Below, in pieces: positions 49,590 to 59,956 of a stretch of DNA of 64,000 nucleotides; the first letter of the stretch is position 1, and the number at the start of each line of letters is the position of its first letter. The notes beneath the pieces are model-generated. The model was given only the letters and a program-made list of their open reading frames with translations, ran no database searches and had not been told where the DNA came from. Position numbers and translations under genes: made by a program. Source of the stretch: Conoideocrella luteorostrata (lineage: Eukaryota > Ascomycota > Sordariomycetes > Hypocreales > Clavicipitaceae); NCBI GenBank assembly GCA_032433595.1, contig JASWJB010000070.1, positions 92,935 to 156,934 of the forward strand. The letters are read 5' to 3'.

Positions 49590-50712
49590 TCAACCACTAT
49601 CGCATCGCTCACAAACTCTGTTTGTGACACACCGGAAATAACTACAGCGACGGTTAGTCTTGCCGCCTTCCGACAATTCAGTACAGTTGCAACTGTGGTT
49701 CACTTACTCCTCACTCTCCTTGTCATCGATGCCGGAGCAATCACAGGATCGCGGACACATCACTGAGGGAGCAGCAGGTGAAGACGTTAGGGTCATCAAG
49801 CTGCTCACCGTGCCGTTTAGAAAAGTGCTGGTTCTGACTTGAGTGTGCGTAAAAAGGATGATCTCGGAGCAGTTCTCGCAGCACGGCTGGGTGATGCAGT
49901 CATAATATCTGCGATGATATTAGTTTTCGACATGACTGGCTACAAGGGCGGCATCATCCAGCAACCTACTCTTCACTTGCGTCATCTTCAATCATGGAGC
50001 AATCGCACCCTCCGCCACAGCCACCACCGTTGTGGCCTGTCTTTGTTGTGCTTACCTCGCTGGCGGAACCGGTTGTCGAAGCCGCCGTCTCAGTTGGTTC
50101 TTCAGGGGGGACAGTCACCACGAGTGTCTGCGTCGAGGTTAAGTAGACTTTGGTGGACGAAGTGGGTGTAGCAACCTGATGGGTCACTACAATCTTCAGC
50201 ACGGTCCCGTCCGTGGTGATGATGTACGTGCCGGGCGTCATGGTGGAGTAGTCCGTGAAGGGGGCTCTGGTGAGGTTGGCGACTCCATGGGACGGCGGCG
50301 GCGGTGGCGGTGGCGTCGTGGTGGTGATGGTGGCGGCGGTGATAGTCGTAGTAGTTTTTGTCGTTTTGGGTAACCAGCAGTGCTCGCAGTTTGGATTCGT
50401 AACGCATTGGAAGTACCTAGCTCACGCAATAAGCGACTTATAGACAACATGGTCAGGGAACTGTGCAGTGGCGTACTCCTCACTGTTTTTGTCTGCGATT
50501 CGGGAACAATCGCATTCGCCGCCAGCAGAGCAATTGTGGGGCTCGCCAGACAGGCCAGTAGTAACAGAAGCAGCAGCAGAAGAAGTTGTGTCAGACAAAA
50601 GTGCCGAGGTAAGCTCGGACTCAGAACATGTAGCCACGGGCCCGAGTCTTGGGAAGGCATTGGAGAAACAGGTAAGGCAGATGAAGGCGCTCAAGAGAAG
50701 AAGCTGATGCAT
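49590..50712 (-). CDS. Secreted cysteine-rich protein with three CDCS-module repeats
   Basis: Assembled from four exons: 50712-50477, 50416-49970, 49908-49708 and 49641-49590, with introns of 60, 61 and 66 bp, all GT-AG. The product is 311 residues with a signal peptide (MHQLLLLSAFICLTCFSNA). It carries three copies of a 26-residue module at residues 67-92, 216-241 and 283-308, of pattern C-D-C-S-x-I-x-D-x-x-S-E-[ED]-Y followed by [FY]-x-C-[VI]-T-x3-C-x2-C. All five cysteines keep their spacing. Each intron interrupts codon 13 of its module in phase 2. Linkers are Thr/Pro/Ser-rich, suggesting O-glycosylation. The protein ends three residues after the last module. I do not recognise the family. 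Cysteine-rich secreted proteins may be effectors, wall proteins or adhesins, but function is open. Confidence 0.82.
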
Positions 50713-51655
50713 TTTGAAATATCGGTTGCTGAGACGGTGCGTTGGAAGAGTATTTCGAGGTATTTGAATCCAGCGAAAGGAGTTGATGTGTCTATCCCGG
50801 TTGCGATAGGAGTTGCTGTATAAGTAAGAGAGCATTAGGGGTTTCGCACTGTTTTTATATTTCAATGATAGCCATGTTCGAGCTTGTAACCGAGTCTGTC
50901 CTGAACTTTCATGGAGTGGCACGAAAGATAGTTCGAGTTTGGTGTGTTACGATGGCCGTTGTGCTGCGTTTGGTTGGAGCAAACATGGGCTGGATTGTCG
51001 CATGGGTATCGTCATGTCATGCGATTTTGTCTGGAAGAGAAGCAGCTATTCCATTCTATGAGTATATCCCACTTTGGGTCACTACGTAGCTCATTGTTAA
51101 CATTGACCACCTTAGTGGTAGTCGCTTAATTCTCGAAGAGTGGCTCTGCGTACTGGCCAGTCATCTAGCTCTTGCACAGTGTGCCTGGATGCTTGTTAAA
51201 TTGCTCTCTGCAAGTTCGCGACGTAGTATCAACCAGCTCCAGCGGCTATCCATCTCGAAATGCACGAAGCTAGCCATCTGTGTCTTGCAATGTAATGCAG
51301 TGAAACCTGTTCAACGGCATCGCGGGATCCTCTTCCGTGTGATAATCGTTGCACTACATGACGCGGAGCCGACAGACTGACATGTTGCGAAGACGAAACA
51401 AGCTTGTGCTAAGGCCTTGATGGTGTAGTCTATACATTCAGTAAGTATCGAACAGTTTCATCAAGTTTTTTGTATCCAAAATAATTTATATTGACACCAC
51501 ATTGCTGTATTACCGTACGACGGTGATGCAAGTCGTTGATACAGGGAACGCCCCAACCATGCAAACAAAGTGACAGGAAACCATCGCGACCAATTATTTT
51601 TACAGCCCAGGACACCAAGGTATACAAATGCTCCCAAATACCCATCCACATCCAA
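50713..51655. other. Intergenic, no gene recognised
   Basis: Promoter side of the repeat gene and 3' region of the phosphoesterase gene. Short frames on both strands show no family features. Confidence 0.5.
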
Positions 51656-53425
51656 TCATGACTTTCCTTTAGGTTTGCCATTTGACACTGGCTCATTTCC
51701 TCCAGCCGATCTGGCCGCTCTGGCCGCTCTGGCCTTCTGTATCTCCTTTAACTTGAGCCTTAGCCAAGTGACGGCTTGGCAGAGTTTGGCATCTACATCA
51801 ACACCCCATGCCTCTAACGATGCAACAACCACGTATAAGATAGCAAACAATATTAAGCCGAATATCAAGAAGTGCGTCATCCACCAGAAGTGCTGCCTTC
51901 CGAGTGGACAGTCGACATACTCATGTTCCCATTCCCAAGTCTCCTGGTTAAACCACATGCTGAGAAGACCTGCGTTGCCGCCAAAGTCACCCATCATGCT
52001 GCGGACGGTGATTTCTCGGCGTCCCGGGTGCTGCTCCATGGAGGGAATATTTGACAGTTTCACATCCTCCCACCTTCGCGATTCCCACGACCTGTCGTCC
52101 GGGCTGGTGCCATTTGTTTGGTTCACAAAGTGGTAGGTGTCGCAACCCTCGTGGTCGTGTCCATTGAGGACGAGCCCGGGGCGGCCAAGACCTTTACCAG
52201 ACGCCCCAGGATCGCGACTGACCCCAAAGATGCCTTCAAGAAGACCTTTGCTGGCATCGGCACTCAAAAGATACTGTTCCTTGACACCACCTCCGTCTTG
52301 GGGCCCGTGGAAGTCGAAGAATGGTGCGTCAACACAAACACCGGCAGGCTTGTAGAGAGGAATATGGGTTAGGATTAGCGTGAACTGGCCCTTGTATTCA
52401 ACAGCACAAGCGGTGCCGATGACTGCGTTGATAAAGTTATATGTCGCATCCTGCAGTCCTTGATCCTTTGCTGGTGTGTCCAGATTCATGTCATTCAAAA
52501 TAACAACTCGCAGTTCCGGTGGTAGTCGCACAGAATTGGGATTTGTCTCATCATTCTGAATCGTCGCATTGACCTCGGGATCTGTGACGGGAAGCTCGAA
52601 CCGCAGCTCATAGTTTGCCTTGCCGAATACTCGTTCGAATCGTTTCATGCGGTCCGGAGTCAGATCACCTGCGTAACCAATGTCATGATTTCCCGCCACG
52701 TTCATTATTCTTTTGGTCCAGATTTGTTCCTCATCTGAACCGTCCAGTACACCTGTAAGATTGTATTCGAGATCCGGCCACATGGCTACATGGTCGGGTA
52801 CGCGTTGGCCGCCTCGAAACGTCCTGTTCCAGAACCGATGTCCCCTGCGGTCAAACTCATCATCTTCGATCCACTGGCTGCCAAGCAAATCTCCCAACAC
52901 CGAAACATGGGTCGGCTGTGTCCACCAGTGCAGAGTGCGGTAAATGTGTGCCAGGTAGAAGTCGTTGCCAAAAAGATCGAAGCGCTTCCGCCAGGACTCG
53001 AAAATAAAGGGGATGTCCTCGAAGAAGATGTCGATGACGTCGTGTAGTATGATGCGAATGCGGTCTCTGACGGAGTCGTGCCAAATTTGAAAGGTCAGAC
53101 GCTTGAAAAGTGTCTTGACGTGTGGGAATATGCCCAAGTACGCTATGGGAATGGACGTGTCGCCCTCGAGTTGAGGGTCGCCGAGGGCTAGAAGCCGAAA
53201 AGGTGCTTGCTTTGTCGGTAAAACGTGCGATTGAGCTTCTGCATCGACATTCGCATACGGCCAATGAAGGCTTTTGGTCGCTTCAAAGGCCTCTACGGGG
53301 TCTCTGGACGGCAGCGGAAAGGCGCATCGGCTGAAGAAGGGATACAGGTACAGGTAAATGGAACAAGCTATGGCCAAGGGAAGCATGAGGCCGAAGCCAT
53401 TGCGAAGGAAAGCCCGAGCCAACAT
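51656..53425 (-). CDS. Membrane metallophosphoesterase, Ted1/Cdc1-like
   Basis: Calcineurin-like phosphoesterase anchored in the ER membrane, related to yeast Ted1/Cdc1, which remodel the GPI-anchor glycan. An N-terminal helix (GFGLMLPLAIACSIYLYLYPFFSRCAF) is followed by the metal-binding blocks LLALGDPQLEGD, SVLGDLLGSQW, NVAGNHDIGY, LILTHIPLYKP and LNGHDHEGCD. Two hydrophobic segments near the C-terminus (MTHFLIFGLILFAILYVVVASLEAWG) complete the topology. The 5' end is uncertain: 53425 is the first ATG in the main frame, but MSKPSASDSTGS from 53692 could be a spliced first exon. From 53425 the product is about 589 residues. Confidence 0.85.
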   Translation of the reverse strand: MLARAFLRNGFGLMLPLAIACSIYLYLYPFFSRCAFPLPSRDPVEAFEATKSLHWPYANVDAEAQSHVLPTKQAPFRLLALGDPQLEGDTSIPIAYLGIFPHVKTLFKRLTFQIWHDSVRDRIRIILHDVIDIFFEDIPFIFESWRKRFDLFGNDFYLAHIYRTLHWWTQPTHVSVLGDLLGSQWIEDDEFDRRGHRFWNRTFRGGQRVPDHVAMWPDLEYNLTGVLDGSDEEQIWTKRIMNVAGNHDIGYAGDLTPDRMKRFERVFGKANYELRFELPVTDPEVNATIQNDETNPNSVRLPPELRVVILNDMNLDTPAKDQGLQDATYNFINAVIGTACAVEYKGQFTLILTHIPLYKPAGVCVDAPFFDFHGPQDGGGVKEQYLLSADASKGLLEGIFGVSRDPGASGKGLGRPGLVLNGHDHEGCDTYHFVNQTNGTSPDDRSWESRRWEDVKLSNIPSMEQHPGRREITVRSMMGDFGGNAGLLSMWFNQETWEWEHEYVDCPLGRQHFWWMTHFLIFGLILFAILYVVVASLEAWGVDVDAKLCQAVTWLRLKLKEIQKARAARAARSAGGNEPVSNGKPKGKS

Positions 53426-54520
53426 GAAGCCAGGTGCATTTACCGGGCACCAAGGCGACAAGCGTTGTTCCTGGACGATGGGCAAAAGAAAACGGGCTGC
53501 GTGGAGAAGCGAGCGAATGCCAGAACGAAAGTCAGAATTCGAGAAAGGGGTTCGCGTAAAGAGGCATCTGGGGATCCAACATGCTGTCGCGACTGCGGGC
53601 ACAGCTTAGTCAGGCCCCCTGAGGCCCTTGGAGCCGGCGCGCTGCAGGGGAGCCGTGGAGCCCGTGGAGTCTGAAGCGCTGGGTTTTGACATGTGCATTC
53701 GCTCGTCATCTAGCTATTTAGCTATTTATAACCGCACTGATCACCATGACTTTTGAGGCTCAACAATGGGGAATTAGTATGGAACGGAGGAAGACGAAGA
53801 AGCAGGACCTGGATGCAAATTTATACACCAGAGCGGCATTCTAATATCTACATTCTATTCGTCCTCGCGTCCAGATCCGTGTCTATATATTGTCCAGTTG
53901 CTGCAGTCATGTTCGAAACCCTTTTTTGTGTGCCAATGGTAATACTCCGTAGAGTGTAAGCATCTTCATGAAGAAATCCGTTGCGCGCTTAGGATAGATG
54001 CAAAGGCCACGCCTTGGTATTAGCATCAGAATGCTGCCATACGATCGACAGATTGTTAATAGTGCTGGAATATTGAGCAGTAGACATAATGAGGGTTCTT
54101 GGACCATTGCACTAAGATTACGTGAAATAACTCGATTTCGACCATGTCTTACGCCATGTCCCTGCCTTGCAAGAAACTGTTGAATTTTGCGCTATGTTCA
54201 GCAACACGTGCAATGTCGACGCCGATCCCATGCCCAACAAAGTAGATTTCAAGCATTTGAAACCGGAACAACATTTGGTTAGAATGGCGGCTGAATCAGC
54301 TGGCGGATAGGGATCCTGGCTATGCAAGTCCGCCGCGGCTGTCTGGATTTGAATCTCTCTGCCGAGTTCGACCCGAAGGGTTGGTATCACTCAACTCGCT
54401 AGTTCGATGGCTCCTGGATGTCATGGCCCTTTTGTTTAATGGCAATAGACCAGTACCTTTATCAACTTCGGTCAGCCATCATATACAGAGTGGGGTAAAA
54501 ACAGGGGAAACAAGTCTTCA
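53426..54520. other. Intergenic; may include a 5' exon and a 3' exon
   Basis: The first 270 bp may hold an upstream exon of the phosphoesterase gene, starting at an ATG at 53698 or 53692. The last part may hold a terminal exon of fet3 (54456-54399). One copy of the dispersed 8-mer lies at 53944. Nothing else is recognised. Confidence 0.45.
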
Positions 54521-56315
54521 TTACCAGAAAAGTGTGCCGAGGCCAATGAAAGCAGATGTACAGCTACCCAGCATTGCAATATATCCCCTCATTGTAAAGC
54601 CTTCTGGCAACGGAGGGACTGATGTGTTTTCCCCGGAAAGGTCCAGCACATCTTTTGTATTGCCAGCAGCGTTGCCTTTGGTCGGCACGCCACCTGCATG
54701 ACAAGCTGCCAAATGATCACGAGGAATCTTCAAGTCTTGCAGCATCGTCGGAGCTTCTATCATGGTCATCACCAGACCTTGTGACATATGCCACTCGATA
54801 TGGCAGTGGAACAGCCACACCCCGGGATTGTCAGCACGGAAACGGAGAACAAGGTTGCCATTGGGTCGCACAAAGACTGTATCGCGACGCATCGGAATTG
54901 TTGGCAAGCTGACGTTGTTGGCATTGCTGAAGGAGCCGGCGTCTTCATCAGATCGGTATACGAGTTGGAAGTTGTGCCCATGTAGATGGAAGGGATGTGT
55001 GCCATCGTCTCCATTGTTGAGAACCACTTCAATGACCTCGTTGTGACTGAGGACATGGGACATGGTGTTGGTACCATACACGCGGCTATCAGTCGCATAT
55101 TTGGGTCCAACTGTACGAGCTGTGTAGAGCGATGGTACTTTGGGGGCAACATAGGTGATATCATTGAAGAAGGCACTAGAAATATGGTTAGCCGCGCGTA
55201 CTTGGAAGGTAAGGGGGCTTCATGTGCCAAACATACTAGTTTGCACCATCGCCTAGGTTGTCCATCTTGACGTCCAGAGTGACTGAGTAGTCCGGCAACT
55301 CGAAGAGTTTAAGCTGATCAATGGGGACGAGGTCGAAGTCGTCAAAAGAATCCAGATCGGCTACGTCAGTTGGAATGGGCAGAGGCCTAGTCTCGTCGTA
55401 TACCAGCCAGCCAGTGACATTCGAGTTCTGGTCATCAGGAATAACGTCAAATAACTCTTCGTCCATGGCGCTGACGATAGCGTAGTTCTGCGAGGCATTG
55501 TCCCTGGCTGTCAAGAGCACGCTGTACCGCTGTGCTGGAGTAATGTAGAGCCTATCTGCCGGTGCTTCTTCAGTCCAAACGCCGTCTACCTCAACGATAC
55601 GCATTTGATGACCCTCGACCCAGAAAAAATGAGCGGCAAAAGCGCCGATATTGACCAGATGGACCAAGTACGTCCTGTTGGGTCTGATATGGACTTGAAG
55701 ATTTTGGGTATCATTCATGAGTGCAGCCTGAGGCACTGGTTCAGCGCCAGTCGGGTTTTCTACGCTGATAAATTTCTTGGTCAACGACTGGATGGGTTCA
55801 TGATACCAGTCCGACAGGGAGATGACGAGCTCCTCATCGTATTTGCCTTCATACGGACCCCTCGGATCATGTACAACAACTGGTCCGCGTAGGCCCTCGG
55901 GGTACTGGCCGTCATTATGTGCGTGATACCAATAAGTACCGGGCTGGTCCATCTTGATATCGTAGGTGAAGGAACTTCCGGGCGGAATTGCACACTGAGT
56001 GACGCCTACAGCCCCGTCCATATGGTTGGTGCCATTCTGGAAGAAGCCGTGGAAATGAAGGCTTGTGCTTGCATTTCCAAGCCCGTTGTGCACGTCGAGG
56101 AGGAGCCTATCACCAACAGTCGCGCTGATAACGGGGAGTGGCCATTGCCCGTTTACGCCAATAGTTGGGCGGCTGAATGCACCGTCTGGGTTGGCTGTGA
56201 CCCAGGTGATGTTGAAGCTTTCTCTCAGTGTCTTTGATTGCACGCATGTTGCTAGCAAAACGAGGGTAGCAACGACGGCCGTGAACCCACCGTTTGGGAG
56301 CGCTCGAAGCTGCAT
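54521..56315 (-). CDS. fet3: Fet3-type multicopper ferroxidase
   Basis: Plasma-membrane ferroxidase that oxidises Fe(II) for uptake through Ftr1. Two exons (56315-55237, 55175-54521) give 577 residues. A signal peptide precedes three cupredoxin domains. Copper ligands lie in [28 protein letters not shown] and HCHIEWHM. The [13 protein letters not shown] junction across the intron is a Fet3 hallmark. A C-terminal helix ([21 protein letters not shown]) anchors the protein. As written it ends at the helix; a further 68-bp intron (donor at 54524, acceptor before 54456) would add YWSIAIKQKGHDIQEPSN, a basic cytosolic tail as in other Fet3 proteins, ending at 54399. It diverges from ftr1. Confidence 0.92.
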
Positions 56316-56921
56316 GCTGAGCAGAATTTTGCCGCCCGCATGTGGTGGGGATTTGGTGACGGGAGACGTACGGCTGAGGACCTTGTCGCGAAAATTAAAC
56401 TCGCAGTTAAATTCGACGAAGAACGTCTGAACTCAATTCAGGATGGTGCAGCAGCCAGTAACTGGAGCCCCGTCGGCAACGAAGCGTCAGCTGGCTGGTC
56501 CGATGTTCTGTCTGTAGAAGAGTCTCAGGATGTCTCATAATCCATACATGCCACTTTCTGAAACTATCAGGTGATCATACTGAGCATCCCTCGTGATGGT
56601 CGAAGCAACTTGCTAGAAATTTTAGCTGGACTCTTCCCACTTAGTTACTCACCTGATGGCCGAGGGACCGGTACGGGATCCATAAATTATCAATCTTATC
56701 TGATCTGTTCCGACGGTTGCCGATATCACCGCCGAAACGAGCAGCCAAGCCAGGCCCTGCCCAGGACGAGGAGGACAGGAGGACCGCCAACCCCACTATT
56801 TTCGGCGTCATTTCGTCGACGCAAAGTTTCCTCATCTTCCATTTGACGGCATCGCCTTACCAGCTACTACAGGAACGGCGCGGCCTGAAGAGCTTGAAGA
56901 GCGCGTCATACAGGGTTCAAC
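56316..56921. promoter_or_regulatory. Shared divergent promoter of fet3 and ftr1
   Basis: A 606-bp interval between the two starts. It contains an exact ATCWGATAA site (see separate entry) and further GATA cores on the minus strand, for instance at 56564-56567 and 56688-56691. This arrangement allows joint repression when iron is plentiful. Confidence 0.75.
56696..56704 (-). promoter_or_regulatory. ATCAGATAA, SreA/Sre-type iron GATA site
   Basis: The plus strand reads TTATCTGAT, giving ATCAGATAA on the minus strand, an exact match to the ATCWGATAA consensus of fungal iron-repressing GATA factors (SreA, Sre, Sfu1). It lies 218 bp before the ftr1 ATG and about 380 bp before the fet3 ATG. Confidence 0.7.
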
Positions 56922-58262
56922 ATGGAGGATTTATTGTCTCTTCCAAGTAAGATGCCTCGAGCACACTCTGCCAGTTACCCTGCTGATACGAACGCAACCC
57001 ACAGTTTTTTTTATCAGCTTCCGTGAGGCACTCGAGACCGGAATCATTGTATCGGTTCTCCTGGCTATCGTCAAGCGGACGCTCAGTGGACACGATGCTG
57101 CGGCCATGTACGGAACAATCGTTCGCCAGGTATGTCTAGCATCTCCCCTAGTCTTCCCTTCTCTTTTTGTGCCCCCGTGCTTACTTGGGTCAAGATATGG
57201 CTCGGTACTGTTGTAGGGGTGATCCTGTGCATCATTTTCGGCGGCGTCGTTCTCTTTGGCATCCGCGGTCTTGCGTCTGAGGTATTTAGTGGCGCAGAGG
57301 ACATTTGGGAAGCCACTTTTTCCCTTGTTGCATCTTTGATCATTACTACTATGGGCGCCGCGCTTCTTCAGATGGGGAAGCTTGAAGATAAGTGGCGGGC
57401 AAGGCTATCGAAAGCAATGGACACGTCCAGCGCTGCTGAGCATTCTGGTAGCTTGCTGGACCGAGCCAAGTACTTTGGGGAGAAGTACGCCTGGTTTATC
57501 TTGCCTTTTGTCACCGTGCTGAGGGAAGGGTTTGAAGGGGTTATTTTCGTTACAGGAGTTGGGCTTGATTCAACGCCTACATCCATCCTCTTTTCCGTTA
57601 TCGCTGGCTTAATAGTTGGCGCCTTTGTAGGATTTCTGATTTACAAGTAGGTTCAATGGTGTTCACTTTTTTTTTTTTCATTTTGGCTAATGCTAATGCA
57701 CTTCAAGGGGATCCAATGTCGCCCCGATCCAGTACTTCCTCTTGCTGTCCACATTCCTGCTCTATCTTGTTGCCGCTGGGCTGTTTTCGAAAGGCATCTG
57801 GCATCTGGAGGCCAACCAGGTATGATGTAAAGGTAGCACAATTTCCTCGCAACTTCGGCGCTGATCGTATTTAGTGGAACAAGGTCGTTGGTGGCGACGC
57901 AGCTGAGCTTGGATCCGGCCCTGGCTCATATGACATTCGTCGAAGCGTGTGGCATGTCAATGTAAGTCTTTCTTACTGTAAATATAATGTTAATAACGTA
58001 GACTTGATGCTCACTCCATAGCCAGTGTTGCAACCCGGACTTGGACGGTGGTGGATTCTGGGGCATCTTCAATGCTGTGCTCGGCTGGCAAAATTCGGCC
58101 ACTGTAGGATCAGTTGTATCATACAACGTGTATTGGGCAGTTGTAGCGGCCGGATTCGCATTCATGGGACTAAGAGAGAGGGAAAGTCTTCGGCGAACGA
58201 AAGACGACGCACGACGCACGCCGGCTGATCGCGAGCCATTACTTCGGAATGGCGCCCGGTAG
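56922..58262 (+). CDS. ftr1: Ftr1-type high-affinity iron permease
   Basis: Plasma-membrane Fe(III) permease working with Fet3. Six exons (56922-56946, 57005-57129, 57195-57646, 57708-57819, 57875-57961, 58026-58262) join in phase to give 345 residues. The 25-bp first exon (MEDLLSLP) leads into [25 protein letters not shown], with the first R-E-x-L-E iron motif. The second motif is [14 protein letters not shown], where Phe replaces the usual Leu. The extracellular [42 protein letters not shown] and the cytosolic Arg-rich tail ending LLRNGAR are typical. Intron 2 ends in AAG, a less common acceptor. Confidence 0.92.
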
Positions 58263-58722
58263 ACTAGCTGCATGATCGCATGATTGCATTTTGTAACATG
58301 GCAAATTTCAGCTTGACCCTGGAATTCGAGCCGGATACTTTAACGCCAGCGGTGTGGATTGAGCCGAGCCGAACTTCCAGTGGTATCGATGATGATGCAC
58401 TTGACCTAACAATCCGGGTGCTGAAATCTGGCTGCCGGAGTTTTACGTACTCCGAGCGGAAACGAGCGGAAACAATATAGAGGCATGTCACGGTAGACGG
58501 TGATGGAAAAGAAATTGCATTACGTCACTATTTGGAGCTAGTCTCGGGAGTTCGTCTATATTTCGAGACTTGTGCATAAAAGACTCGCCCCGTGAATTTG
58601 CAAGTCAATATAATTACTGCATAATATATTTCCGGAAAAGGCGCTCGGTTGACACTCCTTTTATCTCATCCTACCCGTCTTATCCGTATGACCTGTTGCC
58701 CATTCAATTAGCAGATGACACC
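58263..58722. other. Intergenic, no gene recognised
   Basis: This contains the 3' region of ftr1 and upstream sequence of the next gene. The frame of the next gene is open from 58570, so a longer N-terminus is possible. Confidence 0.5.
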
Positions 58723-59334
58723 ATGCCCATCTCGGAAATCGGGTTGTTGAAGCTTAAATCATCAAAGTCAGTTGACGATGCGGACCTGCGCGCGAGAATG
58801 AACGAAATTACAGTCGGACTGCAGGCTTTCACGGGCTATCCCTTCTACTTTTTACAGCAAGTCAAAGATCCGTCCTTCATATATCTCCTAGGGGAGTGGG
58901 AATCACTGGACCAACACTATAAAGGGCTTCATGGCTTACCAGACTTCAAACAACTGGTCTTAACTATGTCGCAATTTTTCGAGTTCCAATGGATGGCACA
59001 TTACGACTTCAAAATGGATGAGGCTGACCTGAATGCCGAACTATTGGAAGTCGCAAGATTCACTATGGACCAGAGTAGGAGAGCTGAATTTGCAACAAAG
59101 GCTGGCCTCGTTGTGCAGAAACTTGACGACCACTTGGGCAAGAACAAAACAGTGACTGGGTGGAAGGTAGATCAGCAGCGCGAAAAGGAGGAGTTTGTGG
59201 TTCTAGTGCCGTGGAAAGATGCCCAGCAACGGATCGAGGTTGGTGAAACTGAGGCGGGAGTAGAATATGGGAAGCTCAATGACTTTTCTGAGGAAGTAGA
59301 AATTCAGCATATTCGCCTCTTAAAAGACCTTTGA
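58723..59334 (+). CDS. Small hypothetical protein, dimeric alpha-beta-barrel-like
   Basis: Intronless protein of 203 residues starting MPISEIGLLKLKSSKSVDDADLRARM. The pattern of a short strand, a helix, then YPFYFLQQVKDPSFIYLLGEWESLDQHYKGLHGLPDFKQLV followed by a second similar half (TKAGLVVQKLDDHL, EEFVVLVPWKDAQQRIE) suggests two ferredoxin-like dimeric alpha-beta-barrel (ABM-type) units. Such folds occur in monooxygenases and stress proteins; no catalytic residues can be named. The start at 58723 is preferred over the in-frame ATG at 58570 because the extra 51 residues are unlike the family. Function unknown. Confidence 0.72.
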   Translation: MPISEIGLLKLKSSKSVDDADLRARMNEITVGLQAFTGYPFYFLQQVKDPSFIYLLGEWESLDQHYKGLHGLPDFKQLVLTMSQFFEFQWMAHYDFKMDEADLNAELLEVARFTMDQSRRAEFATKAGLVVQKLDDHLGKNKTVTGWKVDQQREKEEFVVLVPWKDAQQRIEVGETEAGVEYGKLNDFSEEVEIQHIRLLKDL

Positions 59335-59956
59335 GCTGGTGCAGCGAGGCGCAGGACAGTCATACAATGGGTTGTAGGATAGCGCGTACATGCAGCCTCC
59401 GAGACTAGACGGTGCTTGAGCTCAGCTAAAAAAGGAGACAAATTATCCAATAATAGTAGCCACGGTCCAAGCTTTAGTTAAGAGTTGGATATGGACCAAG
59501 TCATGATATGGCTGTAGAATATGGCCCTGAAGATGTACTAGTCGAATTGATGCGTGAACCACGAAGACGTGATACGAGGCACAAGGTAAGGTGCAAATGG
59601 TGCATTGAATTGTCCGTTCCGCTGCGCGTCTGCTCGCATTATGGGCCGCTGGGTACGGAGTACAGAACCCGGATCCAAGATTAGACGAGAAACACGACTG
59701 CGAAATAACAAGTTGAAGGGATAAGCTGATGATGCAAGCTGCGAGATGGATGACTGGCAAGTGGGTCGAAGCTTGGCCTGTTGGTTAGAATGTTGGCATG
59801 TCAGCTTCCCCAAGACGGCCACATTCAACTTGAAACCCCGACCGCGAACCTTGGCAGGCACACAACAACAACGTCTCTCGTCAGGCGGATCAAGGTCACT
59901 GTGACGATATCTACACCTTGTGATTCGTAGTGTGAGGAAACATAACCATTGCTGCT
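59335..59956. other. Intergenic, no gene recognised
   Basis: One copy of the dispersed 8-mer lies at 59654. The right end is presumably the aminopeptidase promoter. Confidence 0.5.

Noticed and set aside
49966..50660. Separate short genes in the cysteine-rich locus (frames at 49966-50241 and 50422-50922)
   Set aside because: They are exons of one spliced gene; joining them restores the repeat modules exactly.
50179..50823. Plus-strand glycine/valine-rich frames
   Set aside because: These are antisense shadows of the Thr/Pro-rich linkers of the repeat gene.
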